NCBI GenBank assembly: GCA_964568805.1
Contig: CAZMRW010000038.1
Location: 1 to 36,311, forward strand
Direction: 5' to 3'
From: CAZMRW01 sp964568805
GTDB taxonomy: Bacteria > Pseudomonadota > Gammaproteobacteria > Methylococcales > Methylomonadaceae
DNA length: 36,311 nucleotides
The notes under the pieces were generated by a model that did no database searches, was not told the origin of the DNA, and saw nothing but the letters and a program-made list of their open reading frames with translations. Made by a program: the position numbers and the translations under genes. This document shows positions 1-8,045 of the stretch, one piece after another; position 1 is the first letter of the stretch; each line of letters opens with the position of its first letter.

Positions 1-70
1 GAGTCTTTATTAACTTACACCGCTTGCCGGTCGATAATTTTGCAAGTGGCTCCTTATTTTAATCATTCCG

Positions 71-673
71 TTGCTGGCCATAACCTGGTTATATAACAGC
101 ATCGTCGGTAAGGAAGAAAAAACGATGGAAAGCTGGGCGCAGGTGGAAGCCGCCTATCAGCGCCGCGCTGACCTCATTCCCGCCCTAGTGGAAACGGTAT
201 CCAGGTATGTCAAACATGAACAGAAAACGTTGGAGCAGGTCACCGGGGCAAGGGCTGAATCTGTAAACGGTTCGGAGACTGACGTCGATCGGCTACTGAT
301 GGCGCAAAAACGGGCTATTGAACTTTTGCAAAGCCAGACGGGTCAGGTGCCGACCGACGAATCCCTGCTGGCCGACTTGGCGAAAGTGCAGACAATGGTC
401 GGCAAGAGCGCACGTCAGTTAATTGCCGTGGCGGAATCTTATCCGCAACTTCGCGCCTCCGACCAGTTTCTGGAACTGCAGGCGCAGTTCGAAGGCTCCG
501 AAAATCGCATCCTGACCGCGCGCAACCGCTTCAATGAGGCCGTGGAAGAATTCAACGGCGCCATCCGCAAACTGCCGGGCAGCCTGATTGCGAACATTGG
601 CAGTTTCCAGCGCAAGGCCTATTTCCGCGCCGATGCCGGCAGCGCCCAAAGCCCCCAACGCAACTGGAACTGA
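71..673 (+). CDS. lemA: LemA family membrane-anchored protein
   Basis: LemA proteins are small, mostly helical proteins anchored by one N-terminal membrane helix; their role is not well defined. The family core is clear: the RRADLIPALVETVSRYVKHE block near residues 31-50, then long amphipathic helices, and the typical ending with YFRADAGSAQ. The 200-residue length is normal. The TTG at 71 is the only usual start codon in the open frame, but there is no visible Shine-Dalgarno sequence and it cuts the membrane helix short. The frame stays open back to 38 and encodes hydrophobic residues (KWLLILIIPLL) that belong to that helix; a TAA stands at 35-37. The true N-terminus is therefore uncertain (rare start codon or frame error). 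The stop lies 2 nt before the next gene, so the two are co-transcribed. LemA next to TPM-domain genes is a common pairing. Confidence 0.85.
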   Translation: MLAITWLYNSIVGKEEKTMESWAQVEAAYQRRADLIPALVETVSRYVKHEQKTLEQVTGARAESVNGSETDVDRLLMAQKRAIELLQSQTGQVPTDESLLADLAKVQTMVGKSARQLIAVAESYPQLRASDQFLELQAQFEGSENRILTARNRFNEAVEEFNGAIRKLPGSLIANIGSFQRKAYFRADAGSAQSPQRNWN

Positions 674-675
674 TC

Positions 676-1974
676 ATGAAAGTCATCAATAAATTCAGCA
701 TGGCCCTGCTGGCCCTGGCTATGCTGTTCGGCTGTGGCAAAGAGCCGAATTTTGTCGATGATGGCGCCAATCTGTTCAGCCCGGAACAGATGGAACGAAT
801 CACTACCTTTCACCGCTATTTACTGACTGATCACGACATTGACTACCGGGTCTTGACTCTCAACCAGGAGACAGATATCAACCGTTATGCCGGCGAACAA
901 TTTGAGGCACTGCAGGTGGGCTCGGCAAGCAAAGGCGGGCGCGGCTTGCTTCTGGTTCTCGACATCGCCGGTAACAAGGTGCGCATGGAAGTCAGTCGTG
1001 CGCTGGAAATCGCCTATCCGGACGCATTCGTTGCTTACATCGAACAGCGACAGATGACGCCGTTTTTTGCTGCCAGACGGGTGGCCGACGGCATACTCGC
1101 GACGACTGAGCTAATAGTCACCCGCGCTCAACATGCCCAGGCAAATCAGGGCTGGGATGACGAAAGCTGGTCGCGAGCGGCAACGTCAGGAGGCGGCGCA
1201 ACCGCTGCTGCCCGTCTTGACGATATGGAAGTTCAGGCCGATTCTGACAATAATGCCAGAGAAGAAGGGGACGGCAAGGCGAATCTGTCGCCAGCGCCGA
1301 ATAACCCGGAAGCCACGCTGCAGGCTTACCTGCAAGCGATGTCTGCGCGCAACGGCAACCACGACCTCGGGATATATTCGACGGAAACCCGAGACATGTT
1401 AAAACAATGGGTGATCACGCCGGCGCAGATGGATAACATCGTACGCGCTTATCGCCGCTGTCATGCCGAAGCCGTCCGCTACAATGCCGAACAGACGCTG
1501 GCCGTCATCCGTTACCCGGTCGATGAGCGCACCTGCGCCCCGTGGTTTTTTGTGCGCGAGGGCGATAGCTGGCAACTCGACCTGAGCGGGGGGCAACGCT
1601 CTATCCGATTTGGCCGCGACAATAGCTGGCACTTCGATTGGCGGGAACTCGGCCGGCACCCCTATCAATTTGCCTTTGCCGACTGGGGCTTTGACAATCG
1701 CGGATATCCGCAGAGAATGCGCTGGAATCTGACCGTGGCATCCGATAAGGAGGGCGCGGTCTGGGTGGAACGTATCGGCGCCGGCTCTGCGGCAGAGGCA
1801 TTCGGTTTTCAACTGAAAGATCGCTTGTTAAGCTGGAACGGCGAACCTCTCCATCATCACAATCAGGTCATTCGCGCTATGAATGAAGCTGAACCCGCCA
1901 CGCCCGTATCTGTCGTGATCATTCGTGATGAAACAACCATGGCGCTTGAGGGCGTTGCACCGCCTCATTCCTGA
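676..1974 (+). CDS. TPM-domain lipoprotein with C-terminal PDZ domain
   Basis: A 432-residue predicted lipoprotein. Residues 1-20 form a lipoprotein signal (MALLALAMLFGC, lipobox Cys20). Residues about 25-155 resemble a TPM domain (TPM_phosphatase/YgcG type): FVDDGANLFSPEQ start, a LLLVLDIAGNKVRMEV strand, then a helix ending in the MTPFF.ARRVADGI pattern. A low-complexity linker follows (about 160-215). The middle region, about 215-325, contains a conserved-looking Cys pair and FVREGDSWQLDLSGG; I do not recognise its family with confidence (it may be NTF2-like). Residues about 335-425 look like a PDZ domain (VWVERIGAGSAAEAFGFQLKDRLLSWNG). The gene starts 2 nt after lemA. TPM proteins often act in membrane or photosystem quality control; a function here is inference only. 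The PDZ fusion is unusual for the short YgcG-type proteins. Confidence 0.75.
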   Translation: MKVINKFSMALLALAMLFGCGKEPNFVDDGANLFSPEQMERITTFHRYLLTDHDIDYRVLTLNQETDINRYAGEQFEALQVGSASKGGRGLLLVLDIAGNKVRMEVSRALEIAYPDAFVAYIEQRQMTPFFAARRVADGILATTELIVTRAQHAQANQGWDDESWSRAATSGGGATAAARLDDMEVQADSDNNAREEGDGKANLSPAPNNPEATLQAYLQAMSARNGNHDLGIYSTETRDMLKQWVITPAQMDNIVRAYRRCHAEAVRYNAEQTLAVIRYPVDERTCAPWFFVREGDSWQLDLSGGQRSIRFGRDNSWHFDWRELGRHPYQFAFADWGFDNRGYPQRMRWNLTVASDKEGAVWVERIGAGSAAEAFGFQLKDRLLSWNGEPLHHHNQVIRAMNEAEPATPVSVVIIRDETTMALEGVAPPHS

Positions 1975-1980
1975 AAAAGT

Positions 1981-2152
1981 CGAATTATTATTTTGAGATT
2001 TCCGCAGAATGTCGATTGATTCGACCCTGAAAGATTTGAACTTCGTTTGACTTGAGCTTGCCGTCAGCAGGAGGGAATTGACAGATTCAGCACGAAAGGC
2101 TTTGAACGTTATCGGTGAGGATCGAGAAGGTATCAATTGACTCGATAAAATA
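1981..2152 (-). repeat. Degenerate tandem repeat, unit about 61-66 bp, two full copies and one partial
   Basis: Reading the minus strand, two units both begin with GTTCAAA followed by a CTTTC-containing stretch and then GTCGAATCAAT or a close variant; on the plus strand they span 1981-2041 and 2042-2107. A third, partial unit lies at 2108-2152 and keeps the GAGTCAATTGATA part. Translated, two units read FK-[AS]-FR-[AV]-ES-[VI]-[ND], but the third copy is in a different frame, so coding is unlikely now. The block fills the gap between the convergent TPM and GGDEF/EAL genes. Confidence 0.5.
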
Positions 2153-2190
2153 TGATCTTATGGTGCTAGTAAATCGATGTCAGCGTTGTA

Positions 2191-3870
2191 TCAGTTTGGA
2201 TTGAATCCATTGATCATCAACTTCCACTCCGATATGCTCATCCATCGATTAAAGTCGTTGACAGATAATGGCTTGTTTAAATAATATCCCTGAACAATGT
2301 CACAGCCGTAAGCTTTAAGCCGGTTGAATATTTCTTTACTTTCGACGCCTTCCGCTGTAACCAGCAATCCGAGATTATGAGCCAGGTTAATCGTCGCTAT
2401 AACGATGGCTAAATCATTTTCGCTGTTCATGATATCCGAAACAAATGACTTGTCTATTTTGAGTTCGGTTAACGGCATTTTCTTAAGATAGGATAAAGAC
2501 GAGTAGCCTGTCCCAAAATCATCAATTGAAAACTGATAGCCCATTTCGTGCAGCTTTTGTATGATTTCCAGCGCGCTTTCCGGGTCGTTCATGACCGCTC
2601 CTTCAGTAATTTCCAGAACGATCCATTCCGGCTCAACGCAAGCGTCAGCGGCAATGCCGGCGATAATATCGGGCAGTTCAGGGTCATGCAAATCCTTGGC
2701 GGACAAATTCACCGATATTTTAATGTCGATTCCTTGTTTATGCCAGATAGCGCAGTCTTTGAAGGCCCGTTTCAACACCCAATGGGTCAGATTTTTTATC
2801 ATCCGGGTTCGTTCCACCATCGGAATGAATTCTTCCGGCGAAATAAAACCATGTATCGGGTGATTCCAGCGAACTAATGCTTCCGCGCCATAAAGCGTCC
2901 CAGTCTGGATGGATACCTTAGGTTGATAAAATAAATCCAGGCCGTTTCGTTCAATCGCATGCCGCAATTCTGTTATCAAGCTAAGACGATGAGGGCTGTG
3001 TTTGTCAAAAGAAGGTTCATAGAATGCGTAACCTTTATTTAAATTTTGAGTGAAATGAAGTGCAACGCCCGCTCTCTGCACCAGGGTGTCGACATCCTCA
3101 CCATGCTCCGGATAATGCACGATTCCGATATTTGAATGCACGCTGAACTGAAGTCGCTCAACGATAAACGGTTGCTCCATCACTTTTTGGATAGTTTGCG
3201 CGTACTGGTCTATTTCGCTTAAAGAAGAAATATCTGATAACAGAATGCCAAATATATTGCCATCTATCTTGCCTATATCATTACTATCCGGGCTGACATC
3301 CCGTAACCTTGAGGCAATCTGTTTGAGTATGTGGTCGCTATTGTTGCGGCCCAGGGTGTCATAAACGTCTTTGAAATTTTCAATTTCGATCAGACATATC
3401 GATAACAGCCGGTTTTTATCAGTTGCCGAAATAATGGCGCGTTCCACCCGGTCATAAAATAGAGTGCGATTGGCCAGATCGGTCAGTGGGTCATGAGTGG
3501 CGGCATAATTAGCCTGTTTTTCCATATGTTCCGCTTTATTGCGGAGTTCGAGCGTCTGATCAAAAATCATCGCTCCGGCCTGATAAGCCATGATCGAACT
3601 TGAATATTGACCCCAGATTCCGAAAATGAACGGAATGGAGTCCAGCACCCAAAGCGCGAAACTATCTTTTTGGGCAACAACTATGCCCGTCAAAGATACT
3701 TCTCCGGATTGATAAAGACTAACCAGGCAAGTACCGATGGCTATAGTGGCCACTGCGATCAAAATTCCCTGATAAGCTGTTTTTGAAACCTCGCTTTTGA
3801 GTATTTTAACGTTTTCGGTGAGCAAATTTGTGGCAGAGTCAAACACGATATCTTCCCGGTTATGGATCAC
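2191..3870 (-). CDS. Membrane GGDEF/EAL protein with degenerate GGDEF motif, probable c-di-GMP phosphodiesterase
   Basis: A 559-residue inner-membrane signalling protein. Two membrane helices lie at about 34-53 and 72-100, then a short coiled segment, a GGDEF domain (about 122-285, starting ATHDPLTDLANR) and an EAL domain (about 297-545). The signature GGDEF position reads DGNIF (203-207), so diguanylate cyclase activity is not expected. The EAL domain keeps EALVRW (330-335), a DDFGTGYSS metal/loop motif, EGVE and QGYYLNKP, so it is probably an active phosphodiesterase that lowers c-di-GMP. It starts with GTG at 3870, overlapping the metZ stop by 4 nt (GTGA). This suggests coupling to the biosynthetic operon upstream, an odd partner for a c-di-GMP enzyme. 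No periplasmic sensor domain of recognisable type is present; only about 18 residues separate the helices. Confidence 0.9.
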   Translation of the reverse strand: MIHNREDIVFDSATNLLTENVKILKSEVSKTAYQGILIAVATIAIGTCLVSLYQSGEVSLTGIVVAQKDSFALWVLDSIPFIFGIWGQYSSSIMAYQAGAMIFDQTLELRNKAEHMEKQANYAATHDPLTDLANRTLFYDRVERAIISATDKNRLLSICLIEIENFKDVYDTLGRNNSDHILKQIASRLRDVSPDSNDIGKIDGNIFGILLSDISSLSEIDQYAQTIQKVMEQPFIVERLQFSVHSNIGIVHYPEHGEDVDTLVQRAGVALHFTQNLNKGYAFYEPSFDKHSPHRLSLITELRHAIERNGLDLFYQPKVSIQTGTLYGAEALVRWNHPIHGFISPEEFIPMVERTRMIKNLTHWVLKRAFKDCAIWHKQGIDIKISVNLSAKDLHDPELPDIIAGIAADACVEPEWIVLEITEGAVMNDPESALEIIQKLHEMGYQFSIDDFGTGYSSLSYLKKMPLTELKIDKSFVSDIMNSENDLAIVIATINLAHNLGLLVTAEGVESKEIFNRLKAYGCDIVQGYYLNKPLSVNDFNRWMSISEWKLMINGFNPN

Positions 3871-5048
3871 AACCCCTTTAACAAATCCGTCTTGATGTCT
3901 TCGATATTTTCCAGGCCGACCGAAAGTCTTACCAGCCCGTCTTTGATACCTGCGGCAGCGCGAACTTCCGGCGTCAGCCGGCCATGTGTCGTTGTCGCAG
4001 GGTGGGTAATGGTGGTTTTAACATCGCCAAGATTGGCGGTAATCGACACCATTTTGGTAGCGTCGATCAGATTCCAGGCATGTTCTTTTCCTCCGGTCAA
4101 TTCAAAACTGACCATCCCGCCGAAGTGCGCTTGCTGCCGTTGAGCCAGTGCATGTTGGGGATGCGAGGGTAATCCCGGATAATGCACTTTGGCAACGCCG
4201 TTCTGTTTCGATAGCCAATTGGCCAGTTCGAATGCATTATCGCAATGCGCTTTCATTCTTACCGCGAGGGATTCCAGTCCGGACAAAAACACCCAGGCGT
4301 TAAAAGGACTCAACGATGCACCGCCGGTGCGTAAATAAGGATAAATCTGCTTCTCGATGATATCGTGACTGGCGATGACCGCGCCGCCGACACAGCGGCC
4401 GTGTCCGTCCAGATATTTGGTGGCCGAATGGATAACAATGTCGGCACCCAGTTCAAAGGGTTTCTGCAGCACCGGGGTACAAAAACAATTGTCAACGATC
4501 AACAGGCAGCCATGTTGATGTGCGATAGCGGCCAATGCGGAAATATCGGCAATTTCAGTCAAGGGATTGGACGGTGTTTCCAGGAACAGGAAGCGGGTAG
4601 CCGGTTTAATTGCCGACTCCCACGCGGAAGTATCGGTCAAGTCGACAAAATCGGTCGATACACCGAATTTTCCGAAATAATTCTGGAACAGCAGGACGGT
4701 ATTGCCGAACACGCCACGCGAGCAGACAACATGGTCGCCCGCTTTCAAAAGCCCCATGCCGACAGCCATGATGGCGGCCATGCCGGAGGCAAACGCCAGA
4801 CAGCGTTCGCCCTTTTCCATAAAGGCCAGCCGTTCCTGAAAGGCATTGACGGTCGGGTTGGTAAAGCGGGAATAGACATTGCCCGGCAGTTGGCCGGTAA
4901 AACGCAACGAGGCTTCTTCGGCGCTTTTAAAGACATAACTGGAGGTGGCGAAAATCGGAATACTGTGCTCATCTTCATGAGTACGGCGGTGTCCCGCCCT
5001 GATGGCTTGAGTTTCCAGCGAGTAGTCGTTCCAGTCGATGTCGTTCAT
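3867..5048 (-). CDS. metZ: O-succinylhomoserine sulfhydrylase
   Basis: A PLP enzyme of the Cys/Met metabolism family that makes homocysteine from O-succinylhomoserine and sulfide in methionine synthesis. The 393-residue length is normal. Visible signatures are the N-terminal LETQAIRAGHRRTHEDEHS, the VYSRFTNPTV phosphate-loop segment (59-67) and the PLP lysine K211 in SATKYLDGHGRCVGG. Cystathionine synthases are close relatives, but the opening residues and the location after purF match the Pseudomonas-type purF-metZ arrangement. An AAGGGT Shine-Dalgarno sequence precedes the ATG. The 71-nt gap to purF contains a small hairpin. The last bases overlap the GGDEF/EAL gene start. Confidence 0.92.
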   Translation of the reverse strand: MNDIDWNDYSLETQAIRAGHRRTHEDEHSIPIFATSSYVFKSAEEASLRFTGQLPGNVYSRFTNPTVNAFQERLAFMEKGERCLAFASGMAAIMAVGMGLLKAGDHVVCSRGVFGNTVLLFQNYFGKFGVSTDFVDLTDTSAWESAIKPATRFLFLETPSNPLTEIADISALAAIAHQHGCLLIVDNCFCTPVLQKPFELGADIVIHSATKYLDGHGRCVGGAVIASHDIIEKQIYPYLRTGGASLSPFNAWVFLSGLESLAVRMKAHCDNAFELANWLSKQNGVAKVHYPGLPSHPQHALAQRQQAHFGGMVSFELTGGKEHAWNLIDATKMVSITANLGDVKTTITHPATTTHGRLTPEVRAAAGIKDGLVRLSVGLENIEDIKTDLLKGL

Positions 5049-5078
5049 TGTTTACCCTTGAGAAATTTTATCATGCAT

Positions 5079-5093
5079 GCCGATACGATCGGC
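5079..5093 (-). other. Small perfect hairpin between purF and metZ
   Basis: GCCGAT-CGT-ATCGGC forms a 6-bp stem with a 3-nt loop in the purF-metZ gap. It has no immediate T-run, so it is not a clear terminator; it could be an mRNA processing or attenuating structure. Function is not shown. Confidence 0.35.
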
Positions 5094-5119
5094 GCAGCGT
5101 CCTTTTGCAAATATATAGT

Positions 5120-6628
5120 CTAGTTGCAGTTCTGCATTTCGATAATGAAATTTTCCGAATTACGTTCGCTTTGGGCATGATCGTTACGTAAAGCCTCGGT
5201 ACGTTCCAGGTAAGCGTCATCTATGTCGCCTGTGATGTATTCCTTGCTGAAACAGGAGGTATCAAAATGTTTTATCTCAGGATTACCTTTACGCACCGCA
5301 TCGATCAAATCCTGCAGATCCTGATAAATCATCCGGTCTGCGCCTATGGCCGCGCAGACTTCTTGCTCGGTCAGGTTGTGGGCGATCAGTTCATGAGCCG
5401 CCGGCATATCGATGCCATAGACATTCGGGTAGCGAACCGGCGGCGCCGCAGATGCAAAATAAACCTTTTTGGCGCCGGCATCCCTGGCCATCTGGATAAT
5501 CTGTTCGGAAGTCGTCCCCCTGACGACTGAATCATCAACCAGCAAGACATTTTTGCCTTCGAATTCAAGACTAATCGCGTTCAACTTTTGCCTGACCGAT
5601 TTTTGTCTCATTTTTTGTCCGGGCATGATAAAAGTCCGGCCGATATAGCGGTTTTTAATGAAGCCTTCACGGAATTTGACGCCTAACAGATTGGCCATCT
5701 GCAAGGCTGCCGTCCTGCTGGTGTCGGGTATCGGAATGACGACATCGATATCGTGGTCGGGCCATTCTCTAAGGACTTTTTCGGCAAGTTTTTCGCCCAT
5801 CCGCAAACGTGCTTTGTAAACCGAAATGTCGTCGATGATAGAATCGGGACGGGCGAAATAGACATATTCGAAGATGCAGGGGCAATGATCGGCGTTGTCG
5901 GTGCATTGCCGGGTATGCAATACACCGGATTCCTCGATAAAGACGGCTTCGCCGGGTTCAATATCCCGAATCAGATCAAAGCCGAGCACATCCAGGGCGA
6001 CACTCTCCGATGCCATCATAAATTCGGACCCTTTTTCGGTTTTTCTTTCGCCGTAAACGATCGGCCTGATGCCGTGCGGGTCTCTGAAACCCAATATGCC
6101 GAATCCGGTAATCATGATCACGACCGCGTAAGCGCCGCGGCAGCGGTGATGAACACCGCGCACCGCCTGAAAAACATCATCGACGTTTAAATGCAGTTTG
6201 CCCAGGCTCTGAAGTTCGTGCGCAAAAACGTTTAGCAATACTTCCGAATCGGAATCCGTGTTGATATGGCGTTGATCTTCGACGAACAAGGCTTTTTTAA
6301 GTTCTTCTGTATTGGTAAGATTTCCGTTGTGAGCAAGCGTAATGCCGAAGGGGGAATTGACGTAAAACGGCTGGGCTTCGGCTGAACTGGTGCAACCTGC
6401 GGTTGGATAGCGGACATGAGCGATGCCCATAGTGCCTTTCAATTTTAACATGTGAGCATTCGTGAAAACATCACGGGCCAGGCCGTTGTCTTTACGTAAA
6501 TGCAAACGTCCATTCTCGCAGGTAACGATTCCGGCGGCATCCTGACCGCGGTGTTGGAGGACTGTCAGGGCGTCAAATAGCTCCTGATTAACATTTTGAT
6601 GTGAAACAATAGCAGCAATACCACACAT
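5120..6628 (-). CDS. purF: Amidophosphoribosyltransferase
   Basis: First committed step of purine synthesis: PRPP + glutamine to phosphoribosylamine. 502 residues, normal length. The N-terminal Ntn glutaminase domain starts MCGIAAIVSH, with Cys2 as the nucleophile after Met removal, and includes LQHRGQDAAGI (24-34) and the HVRYPTAG block (71-78). The phosphoribosyltransferase domain shows the PRPP loop VLLVDDSVVRGTT (361-373). The enzyme is feedback-inhibited by purine nucleotides in the known family. Placed between cvpA (27 nt upstream) and metZ, the standard order. Confidence 0.97.
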   Translation of the reverse strand: MCGIAAIVSHQNVNQELFDALTVLQHRGQDAAGIVTCENGRLHLRKDNGLARDVFTNAHMLKLKGTMGIAHVRYPTAGCTSSAEAQPFYVNSPFGITLAHNGNLTNTEELKKALFVEDQRHINTDSDSEVLLNVFAHELQSLGKLHLNVDDVFQAVRGVHHRCRGAYAVVIMITGFGILGFRDPHGIRPIVYGERKTEKGSEFMMASESVALDVLGFDLIRDIEPGEAVFIEESGVLHTRQCTDNADHCPCIFEYVYFARPDSIIDDISVYKARLRMGEKLAEKVLREWPDHDIDVVIPIPDTSRTAALQMANLLGVKFREGFIKNRYIGRTFIMPGQKMRQKSVRQKLNAISLEFEGKNVLLVDDSVVRGTTSEQIIQMARDAGAKKVYFASAAPPVRYPNVYGIDMPAAHELIAHNLTEQEVCAAIGADRMIYQDLQDLIDAVRKGNPEIKHFDTSCFSKEYITGDIDDAYLERTEALRNDHAQSERNSENFIIEMQNCN

Positions 6629-6655
6629 TCTTATCGACCTGATTGGTTGAAAAAA

Positions 6656-7165
6656 CTAACGAAAACGGACATATCCGGCCATTCCTGAGGGAATATGATC
6701 CCTGATCCAGACAGCCAATGTCTGGAAGGGCGGAATCAGTTTGGATTCAAGCCACCAGGAATCTTTCGGCAATGGTGTCAGACCGCCTAACAGGATCATT
6801 GCCGCGGTAATGACCACACCCCGGATAGCGCCCACCAGCATTCCGGAAAAATGATCAACAAATGATATTCTGTTTGTCTTGATCCCTTCCTTCATCAGGA
6901 AAAAGATAAAACTGGTGAAAATCCGGGTGATTATGATCAGGCTTGCAAAAGAGGCTGCCATTCTGGCTATGGGGTGCGCAATAGCCGTTTGCAGGAAACC
7001 TGAAAATTCCAGGGCAAAACTCCAGCCCACTCCCAGGGACAGAAACCAGCTCAGCAGCGATAAGATTTCCTTGCTGCCGCCACGCGCCAATCCGATTATC
7101 AGATAGATACCAACCAGTCCAATGATGGCATAGTCTATCCAGATCATTTGATCGACAACATTCAT
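6656..7165 (-). CDS. cvpA: CvpA family membrane protein (colicin V production)
   Basis: A 169-residue integral membrane protein with about four hydrophobic segments: WIDYAIIGLVGIYLIIGLARG, then segments around 32-50, 65-92 and 100-125. The opening W-x-D-x-x-I pattern and GLARG/EILSLLSW are typical CvpA. Its biochemical role is poorly known; in enterobacteria it is needed for colicin V export and is linked to envelope integrity. It sits directly before purF, as in most gammaproteobacteria, which supports the call. Confidence 0.92.
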   Translation of the reverse strand: MNVVDQMIWIDYAIIGLVGIYLIIGLARGGSKEILSLLSWFLSLGVGWSFALEFSGFLQTAIAHPIARMAASFASLIIITRIFTSFIFFLMKEGIKTNRISFVDHFSGMLVGAIRGVVITAAMILLGGLTPLPKDSWWLESKLIPPFQTLAVWIRDHIPSGMAGYVRFR

Positions 7166-7185
7166 GGCTATTTAATCTTTGCGGA

Positions 7186-8037
7186 TCATTCAGCGACGAC
7201 GATCGTTTTAATGTTTTGTTTATTGAGTCGATCTCGAATCTCGAAAGCTCGTTTTTTAACAAGTTCAGGACCCACCTTCAGGCGATATAACGGGCCTTTG
7301 TCTGTTTCCAGAGTCTCCAGCACAACAGGAAGTCCCTGTTTATGTAATGCTTCCCATCGGGACAATGCGTTTTCTTTTTTACTAAAGCTGCCTGCCTGGA
7401 TATACCAGCGAGACAGACCTGACTTGGCTTTGCCGGTTTCTACTTTGGCTGCAACAGTCGGCTTGCTTACCGGTTTTTCCTGGCTTTTTTCGGTTACAGC
7501 TGACTTGGCGGGTTTTGGCGTTTGTTCGGTTATCCTGGTTTTTGCCGGTTTTTCCGCAGCTGATTTGGGTTGAATCGGCGTTGCGTCTGATTTTGACGAT
7601 TCGGCTGGTCCGGACGTTTTTTCCGGAACAGATTCAGGAAGGTCATTGCCAGTATCTTCGTCAATCGGTGCCGGCTCTTCATCGGCGCCGCCTTCTTCAA
7701 CCCATTGTCGTTCATCGGCCGGTTGGCCGGTTTCTTCAGCTAACGGCTCTACCTGCCCAGTATTTTCCACAGTCTGAAGCGAAGGTTCCGGACCAGGATT
7801 TTGCGGGTCCGGAGTCGACGTGGCGTTATCCGGAGCACCGGTAACCTCGGCGGCGTTCGCCGGTAATTTATTGGCTGTGTCATCGATGCCGGCAACCGGA
7901 GCAGGCGGGATTGTCAGTTCACTGACTATTTGGCCGTTATCATCGATGGGATCATCAAACAGCATGGGAATAAAAATGGCAGCCAAAGCGGTTACTACGG
8001 CTGCGCCTATCAAACGTTGTTTTAATTCCTGATCCAT
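7186..8037 (-). CDS. dedD: DedD-like SPOR-domain protein
   Basis: A 283-residue bitopic inner-membrane protein. A short cytoplasmic N-terminus is followed by one membrane helix (about 10-27, LIGAAVVTALAAIFIPMLF), then a long Pro/Glu/Ala-rich periplasmic linker (about 40-205), then a C-terminal SPOR domain (about 208-283, SRWYIQAGSFSKKENALSRW). SPOR domains bind denuded septal peptidoglycan, so a role in cell division is expected. The position between folC (8 nt) and cvpA (20 nt) is the conserved dedD position. Linker composition is highly variable in the family and carries no clear motif. Confidence 0.88.
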   Translation of the reverse strand: MDQELKQRLIGAAVVTALAAIFIPMLFDDPIDDNGQIVSELTIPPAPVAGIDDTANKLPANAAEVTGAPDNATSTPDPQNPGPEPSLQTVENTGQVEPLAEETGQPADERQWVEEGGADEEPAPIDEDTGNDLPESVPEKTSGPAESSKSDATPIQPKSAAEKPAKTRITEQTPKPAKSAVTEKSQEKPVSKPTVAAKVETGKAKSGLSRWYIQAGSFSKKENALSRWEALHKQGLPVVLETLETDKGPLYRLKVGPELVKKRAFEIRDRLNKQNIKTIVVAE

Positions 8038-8045
8038 ACGTCAAC

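Noticed and set aside
1828..2136. 102-codon minus-strand frame with FKxFRxES repeats
   Set aside because: It overlaps the end of the TPM gene and the repeat copies are not all in one frame, so it is treated as non-coding repeat.
4365..5123. 252-codon plus-strand frame opposite metZ
   Set aside because: Shadow of a well-recognised gene; its composition reflects the antisense frame.
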